64,000 nucleotides of DNA from Alphaproteobacteria bacterium (GCA_017528205.1 JAFXPE010000026.1:1-64000), one strand, 5' to 3'; counted from the stretch's first letter, positions 43,679 to 52,917 are shown. Made by a program: numbers and translations. Notes: generated by a model not told the origin, from the sequence alone.

Positions 43679-44446
43679 ATGAAAATTAAATGGCTTAAAG
43701 ACTTAATCAAAACCGAAACTGCGGAAAGAATCGTCGGCAGTTTGGCGTTTTATTATCTCAAATTTGTCGGTTTGACTACCCGTTGGCAATCGGTTACCGG
43801 CGTTAAAGAAACCTATCAGGCCATCAAAGATAACGGCAGTATAATTGTCATCGGTTGGCACGGCAGAACCTTGATTATGCCTTATTTTTGGAACAAAACC
43901 AGCAAGCTCAACGCCTTGGTTTCGCCGCATCGCGACGGTCGCATGATTATGTACATCTTAGAAAAATTCGGTATCGGACATGTTAACGGTTCCAGCGACA
44001 AAAATCCCAAAGAAGCGGCCCTGAGCCTGATGCAGAATCTCAAAGACGGTAACAGCATCGCCATCATTCCCGACGGACCGCGCGGCCCGAGTATGGAGCT
44101 GGGAATGAGCCCGATTTTTTATGCTCAAAAATCCGGCAAACCGATTTTGGGCATTACTTACAGTATATCCGGCTCGATTGTGGTGGAAAAAAGTTGGGAC
44201 AGTATGCTGATTCCGCTACCGTTCCATAAAGGCATGTACGCGATTACCGAGCCGATTTTCATTCCGGCAGATGCCACCGCCGAGGAGTTGGAACAATATC
44301 GTCAACAGGTAGAAAAAAATCTCAACAATTTAACTTGGAAACTGGATAAAGCCATGGGAATTCCTCATATTCCGCAGGGCAAATTACCTCGTAAAAGCCG
44401 CAAGCAAATTGCCGAGGAACAAGAAAAGGAAAATAGATGTTCATAG
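43679..44446 (+). CDS. DUF374 acyltransferase of the lysophospholipid acyltransferase superfamily
   Basis: 255 residues. GWHGR (about 59-63) replaces the usual HX4D entry motif. DGRMIM and PDGPRGPSMELGMS (about 126-139) match DUF374. Directly upstream of and overlapping waaA, this family is the likely lipid A secondary acyltransferase in alphaproteobacteria that lack lpxL (compare LpxJ of epsilonproteobacteria). The specific reaction is inferred from context. Confidence 0.82.
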   Translation: MKIKWLKDLIKTETAERIVGSLAFYYLKFVGLTTRWQSVTGVKETYQAIKDNGSIIVIGWHGRTLIMPYFWNKTSKLNALVSPHRDGRMIMYILEKFGIGHVNGSSDKNPKEAALSLMQNLKDGNSIAIIPDGPRGPSMELGMSPIFYAQKSGKPILGITYSISGSIVVEKSWDSMLIPLPFHKGMYAITEPIFIPADATAEELEQYRQQVEKNLNNLTWKLDKAMGIPHIPQGKLPRKSRKQIAEEQEKENRCS

Positions 44447-45714
44447 GATTATACAACAGTTTAGTACGCATTATATACCCGATAGCAATTCGCCGCTACA
44501 TCGAAAAACGCAAAAAAATCGGCAAAGAAGACATTAAGCGGTTTAACGAGCGCATCGGACGTCCGGAAAAAGAGCGTCCGGAAGGTCGTTTGATATGGCT
44601 TCACGGCGCCTCGGTCGGCGAATCTATTTCCATGTTGCCGCTGATAAACCGTTTGCTTGAACTTTATCCGGATATCAACGTTATGGTAACCACCGGCACC
44701 ACAACTTCGGCCGAAGTTATGGCCAAGCGCCTGCCGGAACGCGCTTTTCACCAATATTTGCCGATAGATAATCCTAAATTTACCACGCGTTTTATCCGCT
44801 ATTGGCAACCGACCGTCGCTTTGTGGTTTGAATCGGAATTTTGGCCGGCAATGCTCTCGTCAATCAAGCGCAAAAATATTCCTTTGATTTTGATTAACGG
44901 GCGTATTTCCAACAAATCGTTCAAGCGTTGGCAACAATTTGAATTTATCATTAAAGAAATTCTGGATTGCTTTACCTGTTGCCTCGGACAATCGGAAGAA
45001 GATGCCTATCGTTTGCGGGTTTTGGGTGCCAAAGACGCCATGTGTTTGGGCAATTTGAAATACGCAGGCTTGCCGATTCCGGTAGATCAGGAAAAAAAGG
45101 CGGAATTGGTAAAACAAATCGGTAAACGCCAAGTTTGGCTTGTAAGCTCCACCCATAATGACGAAGAATTCAAAATCGGTCGTTTTCTCAAAGATTTACA
45201 AGCAAAACATAAAGGATTGCTGACGATTATTGCACCGCGACACCCGCATCGCGGCACCGAAATCAAAGAAAAATTGGTTGCCGATTACGCTTTGAATGTT
45301 GCCTTGCGCTCGGCCGATGAGCCTATAACTTCGCAAACCGACGTTTATATTGCCGACACCATCGGCGAAATGGGCATATGGTACGAACTCTCCCCGATTG
45401 TGTTTGTCGGCGGTTCGCTTATTCCGCACGGCGGGCAAAATTTTATGGAGCCTTCGCGTTGCCGTGATGCCGTAATTGTCGGCCCGCACATGCACAACTT
45501 TACCGACGCCATGAATCGCGCCAAACACGCCGACGGCATTATTCAGGTTAATGACGTGTTGGAGCTGATTGATATGGTTGACCAACTGCTGAGCAACAAA
45601 GAATTGTTGGAAGCCAAGCGCAGTCTGGCCTATAATTGGGCCACCAGCGAAGCCAAAGTGTTAGACGGCATTGTGGAAAAAATTCAAGGGTATATAGTTA
45701 ATGAAAACACCTAA
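44437..45714 (+). CDS. waaA: 3-deoxy-D-manno-octulosonic acid transferase (WaaA/KdtA)
   Basis: 425 residues, GT30. Transfers one or more Kdo residues from CMP-Kdo to the lipid A precursor. GASVGE (about 55-60), FESEFWPAM (about 129-137) and the C-terminal VGGSLIPHGGQN...EP (about 326-340) are the family marks. It overlaps the DUF374 gene by 10 bp and lpxK by 14 bp. kdsB at 60049-60822 supplies the CMP-Kdo donor. Confidence 0.94.
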   Translation: MFIGLYNSLVRIIYPIAIRRYIEKRKKIGKEDIKRFNERIGRPEKERPEGRLIWLHGASVGESISMLPLINRLLELYPDINVMVTTGTTTSAEVMAKRLPERAFHQYLPIDNPKFTTRFIRYWQPTVALWFESEFWPAMLSSIKRKNIPLILINGRISNKSFKRWQQFEFIIKEILDCFTCCLGQSEEDAYRLRVLGAKDAMCLGNLKYAGLPIPVDQEKKAELVKQIGKRQVWLVSSTHNDEEFKIGRFLKDLQAKHKGLLTIIAPRHPHRGTEIKEKLVADYALNVALRSADEPITSQTDVYIADTIGEMGIWYELSPIVFVGGSLIPHGGQNFMEPSRCRDAVIVGPHMHNFTDAMNRAKHADGIIQVNDVLELIDMVDQLLSNKELLEAKRSLAYNWATSEAKVLDGIVEKIQGYIVNENT

Positions 45715-46663
45715 ATACTGGCAATCCAACTCTTTGATTTCTAAACTGCTGACACCGCTCGGACGTCTTTACGGTTTAGCCACAAACCTGCGTTTAAAGC
45801 TCGTAAAGCCGCAAAAAGCTGAAATTCCGGTAATTTGCATCGGCAACATAACCGCCGGCGGAACGGGAAAAACTCCGGTTTCCATCTCTATTGCCAAAAT
45901 GCTTGCCACCGATATGTATCACCCGATTTTTGTTACGCGCGGTTACGGCGGAAAGTTGCAAAATGTTTTGGTTAACAATAAAAAGCATACCGCTCAAGAC
46001 GTGGGCGACGAGCCGCTGTTGTTGGCCGAACAAGCTCCGGTGGTTGTCAACGCCGACCGCTATGCCGGTGCCAAGTTGGCATTAAAAGAAGGTGCCGACG
46101 TGGTGATTATGGATGATGGGTTCCAAAACCCGGGGCTTTATAAAAACCTTTCTTTTTTGGTGTTTGACGGGCACTTCGGTATCGGCAACGGTAAAATCAT
46201 TCCGGCCGGTCCGTTGCGTGAAACTTTTGAAAACGGCATCAAACGTGCTGATGCGTTGATAATTTTGGGTAAAGACAAACACAATTTGGCCGAGCGCACC
46301 AAACTGCCGATTTTTTACGGCCATACCGAAACCGCGCAAACTGCCATAAATCAAGAAAATGTTGTGGCCTTTGCCGGCATCGGTCATCCGCAAAAATTTT
46401 ATCACACCTTAAGCCAACAGGGTTTCAATGTGGTAGAAACTTTTGATTTTCCGGACCATCATTATTACACCAAAGATGAAATCGAGAAAATTTTACAAAG
46501 AGCCAAAGAGCTTCAGGCCGAAGTATATACCACCAGCAAAGATTTTGTAAAAATTCCCGCCATTTACCACAAAAGCATCAATGTTTTGGAAATTGCCGTG
46601 GTATGGAACAAGCCCGAAGAGTTGTTGCAATTTATAAAAAATAAAATTTCACCCAATTCATAG
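45701..46663 (+). CDS. lpxK: Tetraacyldisaccharide 4'-kinase
   Basis: 320 residues, normal length. Phosphorylates the 4' position of the lipid A disaccharide. The P-loop GNITAGGTGKTP lies at about 48-59, RGYGG near 81, GDEP near 101 and DDGFQN near 142. Last gene of the DUF374-waaA-lpxK operon; the preceding stop lies inside it. Confidence 0.94.
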   Translation: MKTPKYWQSNSLISKLLTPLGRLYGLATNLRLKLVKPQKAEIPVICIGNITAGGTGKTPVSISIAKMLATDMYHPIFVTRGYGGKLQNVLVNNKKHTAQDVGDEPLLLAEQAPVVVNADRYAGAKLALKEGADVVIMDDGFQNPGLYKNLSFLVFDGHFGIGNGKIIPAGPLRETFENGIKRADALIILGKDKHNLAERTKLPIFYGHTETAQTAINQENVVAFAGIGHPQKFYHTLSQQGFNVVETFDFPDHHYYTKDEIEKILQRAKELQAEVYTTSKDFVKIPAIYHKSINVLEIAVVWNKPEELLQFIKNKISPNS

Positions 46664-46674
46664 CATATTCGTAC

Positions 46675-46703
46675 TTGACAAAAATTGTCATAAATGCTAC
46701 ATT
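46675..46703 (+). promoter_or_regulatory. Sigma-70 promoter of the acyl carrier protein pair
   Basis: TTGACA (46675-46680), 17-bp spacer, TACATT (46698-46703), 54 bp before the first start codon. Confidence 0.75.
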
Positions 46704-46757
46704 CATACAGATAAACATATAATGAATATTTATTATGAACTCAAAAACATATAGCCG

Positions 46758-47054
46758 ATGAAAAAAATTGAACTTTCGTTAGAAACGATTAAGCCGGTGC
46801 TGATTGCATGCACCCAGTGTACGGACAACAAAGCACAAACTTTCAACGTTGCCGACATTCCCGATTCGGAGTTGCTTGCAGCTTCTTTCGAATACGATTT
46901 AAGCATGGATAGTTTAGACTTTCTGATGTTCTGCACCGAATTGGAGCGTCAGCTCAATATCAGGTTTGACTTGTCTGTTATGGACACAGACTTTGCTCCG
47001 AAGCTCACCTTGGTTCAATTTTTGGATTATGTGAACACCTTGAGCAAAAATTGA
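46758..47054 (+). CDS. Acyl carrier protein-like, first of a tandem pair
   Basis: 98 residues with a four-helix carrier-protein pattern. The phosphopantetheine attachment Ser is S52 in LSMDSLDF. It has an extra N-terminal 20 residues compared with AcpP. The start codon lacks a recognisable ribosome binding site. With the next gene it forms a two-gene unit with its own promoter and terminator and no synthase, ligase or AcpS nearby, so its acyl cargo is unknown. Confidence 0.8.
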   Translation: MKKIELSLETIKPVLIACTQCTDNKAQTFNVADIPDSELLAASFEYDLSMDSLDFLMFCTELERQLNIRFDLSVMDTDFAPKLTLVQFLDYVNTLSKN

Positions 47055-47076
47055 TCATACTCAAAAAACGTTATAT

Positions 47077-47358
47077 ATGAAAAAGTTGGCTGTAGAAGAT
47101 GTGCGTCTGGCCTTAAAAGAAACGCAGTACCCCTCAGTATGGGAGAAAGCGGACAAAATGCCCGACGACGATTTGAAAAAAGCCTGTTTCCGCACGGATT
47201 TCGGCATGGATAGTTTGGATGTGATAGAGCTGTCGATGAGCTTGGAAAGAGAACTTTCCGTCAGCATCCCCGACAGCGCAATATCCACCTATATTTCCAA
47301 CGGCGGAACAGTACAAGCGTTGATAGATGTTTTCAATACAACTATCGAATCTCTGTAA
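47077..47358 (+). CDS. Acyl carrier protein-like, second of a tandem pair
   Basis: 93 residues, attachment Ser S46 in FGMDSLDVIEL, closer to the canonical AcpP pattern than its partner. It lies 22 bp after the first gene. There is again no ribosome binding site before the ATG. The two differ widely outside the DSL motif, so the duplication is old or they were acquired together. Confidence 0.82.
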   Translation: MKKLAVEDVRLALKETQYPSVWEKADKMPDDDLKKACFRTDFGMDSLDVIELSMSLERELSVSIPDSAISTYISNGGTVQALIDVFNTTIESL

Positions 47359-47383
47359 GACATTGTGTCTTATACTCAAAAGG

Positions 47384-47431
47384 GCTGTCTTGCGACATAT
47401 CATTTATGATGTGTTACAAGGCAGTTTTTTT
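47384..47431 (+). terminator. Terminator of the acyl carrier protein pair
   Basis: A long hairpin with outer arms CTGTCTTG/CAAGGCAG and inner arms ACATATCA/TGATGTGT, followed by seven T. Confidence 0.88.
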
Positions 47432-47505
47432 ATGCAATTTTGCATTTGACACCTTTCGGTGCTTCGATTATGATTAGCATAATTTAATGCTTAAAGGAGT
47501 TGCAA

Positions 47506-49299
47506 ATGGCAAAAAAAATTTTACTTCTGGCCGTTGTTTTGCTTATTATCTTAAAATTCTGCGGTGTTTTTAAGGCAAAAGAACCCGCCCCGACGAACGA
47601 TTCCAAACTTTCGCTGAGTATTGAACAGAACGAAAACAAGTCAGCGGAACCGGCCACCGCTAAAGAGAAGGACAAAGCCAAAGAGCAAGACAAAGCCCCG
47701 AACGAGCCGGAATCGGCCGTCCGAGAAGCTCCGGCAAAAGCAGATTCCGCCGTCTATTCCGATGCCGTGGATATGACCAAGTGGAAACACAATGACCAAG
47801 ACGGAGTATATTATCAACTCAATATCACTTATTGTAAAAATCCGACCGATATAAAATATCAGCAACTCGCTCTTTTTGTGCCGGATAAATATCTGAAATG
47901 CCAAAAAAACGGTAGCGACACTTTTTCTTGCGAAGCAAACGATAAAGAAGCCATCGGCGACATTCTATCTTCGCAAGCGCCGTACATTATTCCGATTGAA
48001 TCACCGAAATACGCACCAAATCCGGCGTTGACCGAATATCAAAGCTACAAAAAATATACCGATGCCGGAATAATTTATGCCCACGTCGGTTTTCGCGGCA
48101 AAGAACACGGCGCACCTGCCGGTTTGGTTGATTTGAAGGCCGCCATTCGCTATTTGCGTCATAATCAGGAATTGCTTCCGGGACAAACCGCATACATAAT
48201 AGCGTTTGGCGTTGCCGAAGGCGGCGGATTGAGTGTATTACTCGGAACTTCCGCCAACAGTCCGATGTTCAGACCTTATTTGCAAGTCATCGGCGCCATC
48301 GACGGCGGCAGCGATAAAATTTTCGGCGTAATGGCGTGGAATCCGGTTACCAACTTAGACTCGGCCAACCTTGCTTACGAATGGAGCGCAGGCATGACAC
48401 GTCAAAAACTTTCCGCCGAAGAAAAAGAATTATCCGATAAAATGGCGCGCGAGTACGCCAACTATGTCAATAAAACCGGCTTTCTGGACGATTCTAAACA
48501 TTCACTGATGTTGCAATATTCCGACCGCGGCATTTATCAGGAAGGAACTTATTATGACCTCATTAAACTGGTTATCGGTAATGCCATAGTCGATTACATT
48601 GAAGGGACCTATTTTCCGCACCGCGTATCCGAAAAAGAAACGGCTGATTTCAAAGGGGAAATCAATATGGCCGGCTATTATATGGATAAGGAAAAATATC
48701 TTAAAGCCATGAACGAAAAACACAATTGGATAAAATATGATTTTGGTGCCCGTAAGGCCGATATCCGCACTCTTGAAGATTTCTCACGTTCTTTCCGACC
48801 GGCAACCCGAAAAATTGCCGCATTTGACGCTCCCGACAAATCTTCGGCAGAAAATATTTTGTTCGGCGACGGCAAAGGCAACGGCTATCATTTTGATGCG
48901 AACATGGCCAAAATCTTAAAAAATTCGCCGCAGGGAAAAGAATACGCCGCCGACCTTAAAAAGCAGGATTCCTTCGGAAATTCCGTGCAAAAGCGCTTAA
49001 ATATGTATACTCCGCTTTATTACATTATGTCCGCGTATGACGGATATCGCACCGCCGGAATTACTCCTTATTGGCGGATTCGTTCGGGCCTCAATCAAAA
49101 CGAGATTTCGCTGGCGGGAGACTTAAATTTAGTTCTGGCTCTGCATCAATATCCCAAAGTAGAAGAAGTGGATTATCAAGCCGTGTGGAATGCCGGAAAC
49201 ACCAAGGCCGAAGTTCTCGCTCAAGATGCCGATGAGGCTTTTATAAAATGGATGCTTAAAATATTGCACAAACCGTATTGGTGGAATATTAAGGACTAA
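47506..49299 (+). CDS. Tannase/feruloyl-esterase-like protein lacking the catalytic triad
   Basis: 597 residues from ATG at 47506 (AAAGGAG upstream). An N-terminal hydrophobic anchor (5-20) is followed by a Lys/Glu/Pro/Ala-rich linker (about 25-85), then an alpha/beta-hydrolase domain like subtype B tannases (GLVDLKAAIRYLRHN, then PYLQVIGAIDGG and NPVTNLDSANLAYEW). The nucleophile motif GxSxG reads GVAEG with Ala at 237. The region WRIR.G..D.D.S reads WRIRSGLNQNEIS, and the PHSGDYD His segment before the last helix is replaced. Probably a membrane-tethered pseudoenzyme, perhaps a binding protein. Confidence 0.72.
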   Translation: MAKKILLLAVVLLIILKFCGVFKAKEPAPTNDSKLSLSIEQNENKSAEPATAKEKDKAKEQDKAPNEPESAVREAPAKADSAVYSDAVDMTKWKHNDQDGVYYQLNITYCKNPTDIKYQQLALFVPDKYLKCQKNGSDTFSCEANDKEAIGDILSSQAPYIIPIESPKYAPNPALTEYQSYKKYTDAGIIYAHVGFRGKEHGAPAGLVDLKAAIRYLRHNQELLPGQTAYIIAFGVAEGGGLSVLLGTSANSPMFRPYLQVIGAIDGGSDKIFGVMAWNPVTNLDSANLAYEWSAGMTRQKLSAEEKELSDKMAREYANYVNKTGFLDDSKHSLMLQYSDRGIYQEGTYYDLIKLVIGNAIVDYIEGTYFPHRVSEKETADFKGEINMAGYYMDKEKYLKAMNEKHNWIKYDFGARKADIRTLEDFSRSFRPATRKIAAFDAPDKSSAENILFGDGKGNGYHFDANMAKILKNSPQGKEYAADLKKQDSFGNSVQKRLNMYTPLYYIMSAYDGYRTAGITPYWRIRSGLNQNEISLAGDLNLVLALHQYPKVEEVDYQAVWNAGNTKAEVLAQDADEAFIKWMLKILHKPYWWNIKD

Positions 49300-49328
49300 A
49301 CGTCAAGTTCGGCCTTATATTTGCTAAG

Positions 49329-49357
49329 TTGACAAAAAATCTCTCTTTTGTTATACT
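49329..49357 (+). promoter_or_regulatory. Sigma-70 promoter of the 49377-50564 gene
   Basis: TTGACA (49329-49334), 17-bp spacer, TATACT (49352-49357). The start codon lies 20 bp further on, just after AGGAG, giving a short leader. Confidence 0.8.
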
Positions 49358-49376
49358 GGCGTCAGGAGATAACAAA

Positions 49377-50564
49377 ATGGTAGCCTCGATTACGCTCGGA
49401 CAAAGAATAGAAAAATCCGCCGAACACCCTTACGGATGGAAGGAAGTTAACGCCATTGCCCCCGACGAAGTATGCGTATTGTATTTGGGCGGCGACGGTG
49501 CGCAAGAGGACCGCATCGCCAACGGCTATGCCAAAACGGTGGAAGATGAAATTGCCGACGCCTTACCGGAAAAAGTCAACTATTACAGCGTTAAATACGA
49601 TTTTGCCGGACATTCCAAGGAAATTGCCCGCAAGCTCAACTTTTTGAAACACCGCGCCACGGCCGTAGCCTCCAAAAGCACCAAATATTTTATTGAGGTT
49701 CAGGCTTCGGAATATACGCTTAATCCGCAATATATCGACACTTTATATCGAGCAACTTTGGCTCCGCGAATATCCGCAAGCGACGGCACTCAAAAAATAT
49801 CGGCCGAAGAAGCCGCTCGCAACATTCGCAAAATGACGATTGTGGCTCATTGCCACGGCGGCTACGTTGCCCATATGTTGGAAAAGAAAATGCGCGCGCA
49901 TATGCAAGAGTTGGGATATTCGCCGCAAGACAGCAAGCTGATTTGTTCGCAAATGTTGGTTGTGGCTCACGCTCCTTCTTGCCCGCTCGGAATGCAAAAA
50001 TCCTCGTTTTATTCCTTTCGCTCGGCATATGACGCCGAAGGCGAAACCGGCTGGAATTTGTTGCCCCACTATATCCGCAAACGCAAAAAAGAAGAGCGCT
50101 TCCGCTTTAACGGGGAAGAAACCCATAATGCCGAAAAAATCGCCCAAAATCGTTGGTTTGACTTGCCGGCAAGCTATTTGGAAAAAAAGCGGCTCTTTCT
50201 CATTAAGCAAAAACACCCGTGGCCCAATGATGAAGGCCCTTTTATGGTTAACCCTAAAGAACACGGTGATATTCGTTGCGGAAGTAAGGGACAAACTCAA
50301 GACGGCAGCATGTTGCTTTTGTTCAGCCGAAACGTTGTGCTGAGCGGTGTTATCAATTCGCTGCAACAAAAAGAAAAATTCACTCCCCTGCCGCCGATAA
50401 ACGAACTCATTTTAGAAAACGGTTACGGTGAAGAATCTGCCGAGCGCAAAGTCTTCAACGGCAAAATATCCGCCAAGTTTAAGCAGCTGACGGAAAACGG
50501 CCGTAATCTGATTAAGGAAATTATCGCCGACTATCGACAATCAGGCAGAAGCTATCGCGATTAA
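49377..50564 (+). CDS. Alpha/beta-hydrolase-like protein with Cys at the nucleophile position
   Basis: 395 residues from ATG at 49377 (AGGAG at 49364-49368). The open frame extends to 49329, but that start would lie on the -35 box. MTIVAHCHGGYVAHMLE (about 153-169) has the nucleophile-elbow layout of lipases, but with Cys159 in place of Ser. LVVAHAPSCPLG follows at the position of the next core strand. There is no signal peptide. The family is not recognised. It could be a Cys hydrolase or an inactive relative. Confidence 0.6.
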   Translation: MVASITLGQRIEKSAEHPYGWKEVNAIAPDEVCVLYLGGDGAQEDRIANGYAKTVEDEIADALPEKVNYYSVKYDFAGHSKEIARKLNFLKHRATAVASKSTKYFIEVQASEYTLNPQYIDTLYRATLAPRISASDGTQKISAEEAARNIRKMTIVAHCHGGYVAHMLEKKMRAHMQELGYSPQDSKLICSQMLVVAHAPSCPLGMQKSSFYSFRSAYDAEGETGWNLLPHYIRKRKKEERFRFNGEETHNAEKIAQNRWFDLPASYLEKKRLFLIKQKHPWPNDEGPFMVNPKEHGDIRCGSKGQTQDGSMLLLFSRNVVLSGVINSLQQKEKFTPLPPINELILENGYGEESAERKVFNGKISAKFKQLTENGRNLIKEIIADYRQSGRSYRD

Positions 50565-50568
50565 ACTT

Positions 50569-51021
50569 CTATTTTTCATCTGCCGGATGCAACGCCAAAT
50601 ATTCGCGCCAATCCAAACCGTTAATCAACAAACGTTTGGCAATCGGTTTCTTTTTCGGCTTATACGAATAAATCACCTCAAAAGACAAATCATTTTGGTT
50701 GCGCAACATAAACAAATTATCCAAAGTCGAAGCATATTCTTCCGGAATATAAAAGCGGCATTGCCGTCCCCATCTTGCCTCGGCGCAAAATTCGTCTTGC
50801 GGACAAACGCCGTCGGCAAACTGCTCGCAAGGAGTTTTGTCCCAGTCAATCGTATATTGAATATACCTGCCAGAAAATAAATCACGCGGGTCATATCCCT
50901 GAACGGCAACCCGAACATCAATGCCGGTATCGCGGTTATAGGTTAAATAAACAGCCCAAGCCATCAGGCAAAACAACGGCAAAGCAAACAACGCCGACAA
51001 AATTTTCATATCTTTAATCAT
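50569..51021 (-). CDS. GDYXXLXY-domain membrane protein
   Basis: 150 residues: an N-terminal membrane helix (about 6-27), then a periplasmic domain with YDPRDLFSGRYIQY (about 43-56), the signature of this family, and two Cys in PCEQFADGVCP. The ATG overlaps the end of the DUF2157 gene by 8 bp. The two families are often neighbours and presumably act together at the membrane; the function is unknown. Confidence 0.85.
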   Translation of the reverse strand: MIKDMKILSALFALPLFCLMAWAVYLTYNRDTGIDVRVAVQGYDPRDLFSGRYIQYTIDWDKTPCEQFADGVCPQDEFCAEARWGRQCRFYIPEEYASTLDNLFMLRNQNDLSFEVIYSYKPKKKPIAKRLLINGLDWREYLALHPADEK

Positions 51022-52012
51022 TAAAAATCTCCATATTTTTAATATAACGTGAAGTATATCTTAAAACCTTTATCAAAAGCAGAATCAACAATCCGCAGGC
51101 AATAAACCCGATTCCCGTGGTGAGCAAACCGCTGAATTGAACGGCAAACACGGCGAAAATGTATAATTCGAGCAAAAAGGCGTTACGCTTGAACGACACA
51201 ACATTCTGATTGTGTACGGCCATCAACATTCTGCCTACCAAGAACACCACCACAAACAGGCGTATAAGCCACATATCAACATAGCGATTATGGAAGATAT
51301 CTTGTGTCAGGCCAAACCAAAACAAAGTGTAATAAGCCATAAACATAAAGATTAGTGCCACCGCTTCGCCAATCACCGTATATTGATGAATTTTCTCGTC
51401 GATCTTGCGGGCAATCCAACTGAGGCCGCAGAAAAACAAAATGCAGACAATCATCAGCGGAACAACATAATCTTCCCATTTAACTATCGCCAACCACGGC
51501 CACCAGACTATCATTCGCTCAAAGAAATGTCCCCATTCCAAACCGGATAAAAGCAACAAAAACCAAGCTCCGTTCAACAAACGCGAGCGACTGAAAAATA
51601 CATAAGGCAAGGCCAAAATCGACCACGCCAAAGCAAACGATTGCCAACCGCCATCCAAATTGAACATCTGCCCGATTAATCCGATTGTAGCACCAATCAT
51701 TAAGGAGCAAACAATCAAGAAAAACTCGCGCAATTTAGCTTTATCGAGCGCATAAGTGCGGCACAATCCGTATATAAATCCGGCAAACACCGCAAACACT
51801 CCGAACAAACGCAACATTACCGGCAAACCGTCCCAGTTGGCACCGATTACCAGACAAATACCCAAACCAATCAGCAATCCGGCGAGCGTGAACGATATTT
51901 TCAAAAACATTCCGCCGCTGTGTTGCTTTTCATATTTTGCAATCTGAGAACTTTGTTCGGCAGAAATCAAACCCTGCTCCACCCAACGTTGTAACTTTCC
52001 GGATAATAACAT
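51014..52012 (-). CDS. DUF2157 membrane protein
   Basis: 332 residues. A short N-terminal helical segment (LQRWVEQGLISAEQSSQIAKYE, residues 8-29) typical of DUF2157 precedes eight to ten membrane helices. It forms an operon with the GDYXXLXY gene downstream. Role unknown. Confidence 0.85.
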   Translation of the reverse strand: MLLSGKLQRWVEQGLISAEQSSQIAKYEKQHSGGMFLKISFTLAGLLIGLGICLVIGANWDGLPVMLRLFGVFAVFAGFIYGLCRTYALDKAKLREFFLIVCSLMIGATIGLIGQMFNLDGGWQSFALAWSILALPYVFFSRSRLLNGAWFLLLLSGLEWGHFFERMIVWWPWLAIVKWEDYVVPLMIVCILFFCGLSWIARKIDEKIHQYTVIGEAVALIFMFMAYYTLFWFGLTQDIFHNRYVDMWLIRLFVVVFLVGRMLMAVHNQNVVSFKRNAFLLELYIFAVFAVQFSGLLTTGIGFIACGLLILLLIKVLRYTSRYIKNMEIFND

Positions 52013-52155
52013 TAGTCTTCCTTTTCATCTGTTATCTCTGGGATTAATGGTAAACAAAAGATTTTTATTATTCAATATTTTTTTTATTTACTTTTTGACA
52101 AAAAAGCCGTACATTATTGTCAACAAACCAAATTAGTATATCAAATCAAATTAGT

Positions 52156-52857
52156 ATGAAAAAAATAGTATTATTCTCCTGTTTTGCCGCAATTGCGGTA
52201 CTGTTTGCGGCTTGCGACCGTAATGATCCGTGGGACGACAACCCCAAGCATTATGAGCAGCCGAATACTCCCCCGTCTCCCGAGTCACCAAACAACAATA
52301 ACAACAACGGCGGCAACGGAAACGGTAATAACACTAACACCAACGCCACCAACGATGCGTCGGTTGTAACCATCACCAAGTTATACTCGGTAGTGATGCG
52401 CCGCGAAATACCGTACCCCTTCAAGGCGTACGTTATGCAAATAAACGACGGCAACTATTTTTATATGTTGCGTTTGCGTTATAACCACGAGTTACGCGTC
52501 GGAGATCGCATCAGTTTTTCGGTGTTCAATTTCTGTCCGAATGAAATTGCCCAAATTGACGGCGTAGATTTAGGTGACGGTAGCGATATACCAGACTACA
52601 ACGAAAACACTCCGGTCGGCGATTATTTGGTTGCCAGCAACCCGATAGAAGCAACGGTCAAGAGTGTGTTTTCCATGCGGATTCGCTATAGCCTGACCAT
52701 CTTCCCGTTTGATACCTGGTTTATCGAAACCACCGATGGCAATCTGGTGTATGTCAAAAAACTCAAGTTTGAACATGAGCTTCGTGCCGGAGACAAAATC
52801 GTGTATAATGTTTACACGCTCTTTCCCAACGAGGTTGTGGCCATCAAAAAACTCTGA
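52156..52857 (+). CDS. Lipoprotein with two tandem beta-rich domains
   Basis: 233 residues from ATG at 52156. The earlier in-frame start at 52117 would add 13 polar residues before the signal. Lipobox LFAAC with Cys at about 20, then an Asn/Gly/Pro-rich linker (about 30-75). Two copies of a domain of about 75 residues follow; each contains (N/E)HELR(V/A)GD(R/K)I and a closing FPNE(V/I)(V/A).I. No clear ribosome binding site is present. Style and linker recall Bacteroidota lipoproteins. Function unknown. Confidence 0.75.
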   Translation: MKKIVLFSCFAAIAVLFAACDRNDPWDDNPKHYEQPNTPPSPESPNNNNNNGGNGNGNNTNTNATNDASVVTITKLYSVVMRREIPYPFKAYVMQINDGNYFYMLRLRYNHELRVGDRISFSVFNFCPNEIAQIDGVDLGDGSDIPDYNENTPVGDYLVASNPIEATVKSVFSMRIRYSLTIFPFDTWFIETTDGNLVYVKKLKFEHELRAGDKIVYNVYTLFPNEVVAIKKL

Positions 52858-52861
52858 AAAA

Positions 52862-52906
52862 AGCAAGAGGAACCGACTGTTTGTTCGATTCCTCTTTGCG
52901 TTTTTT
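52862..52906 (+). terminator. Terminator of the lipoprotein gene
   Basis: GCAAGAGGAA pairs with TTCCTCTTTGC, followed by a T run after GTT. Confidence 0.75.
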
Positions 52907-52917
52907 AAATCCTTCGC

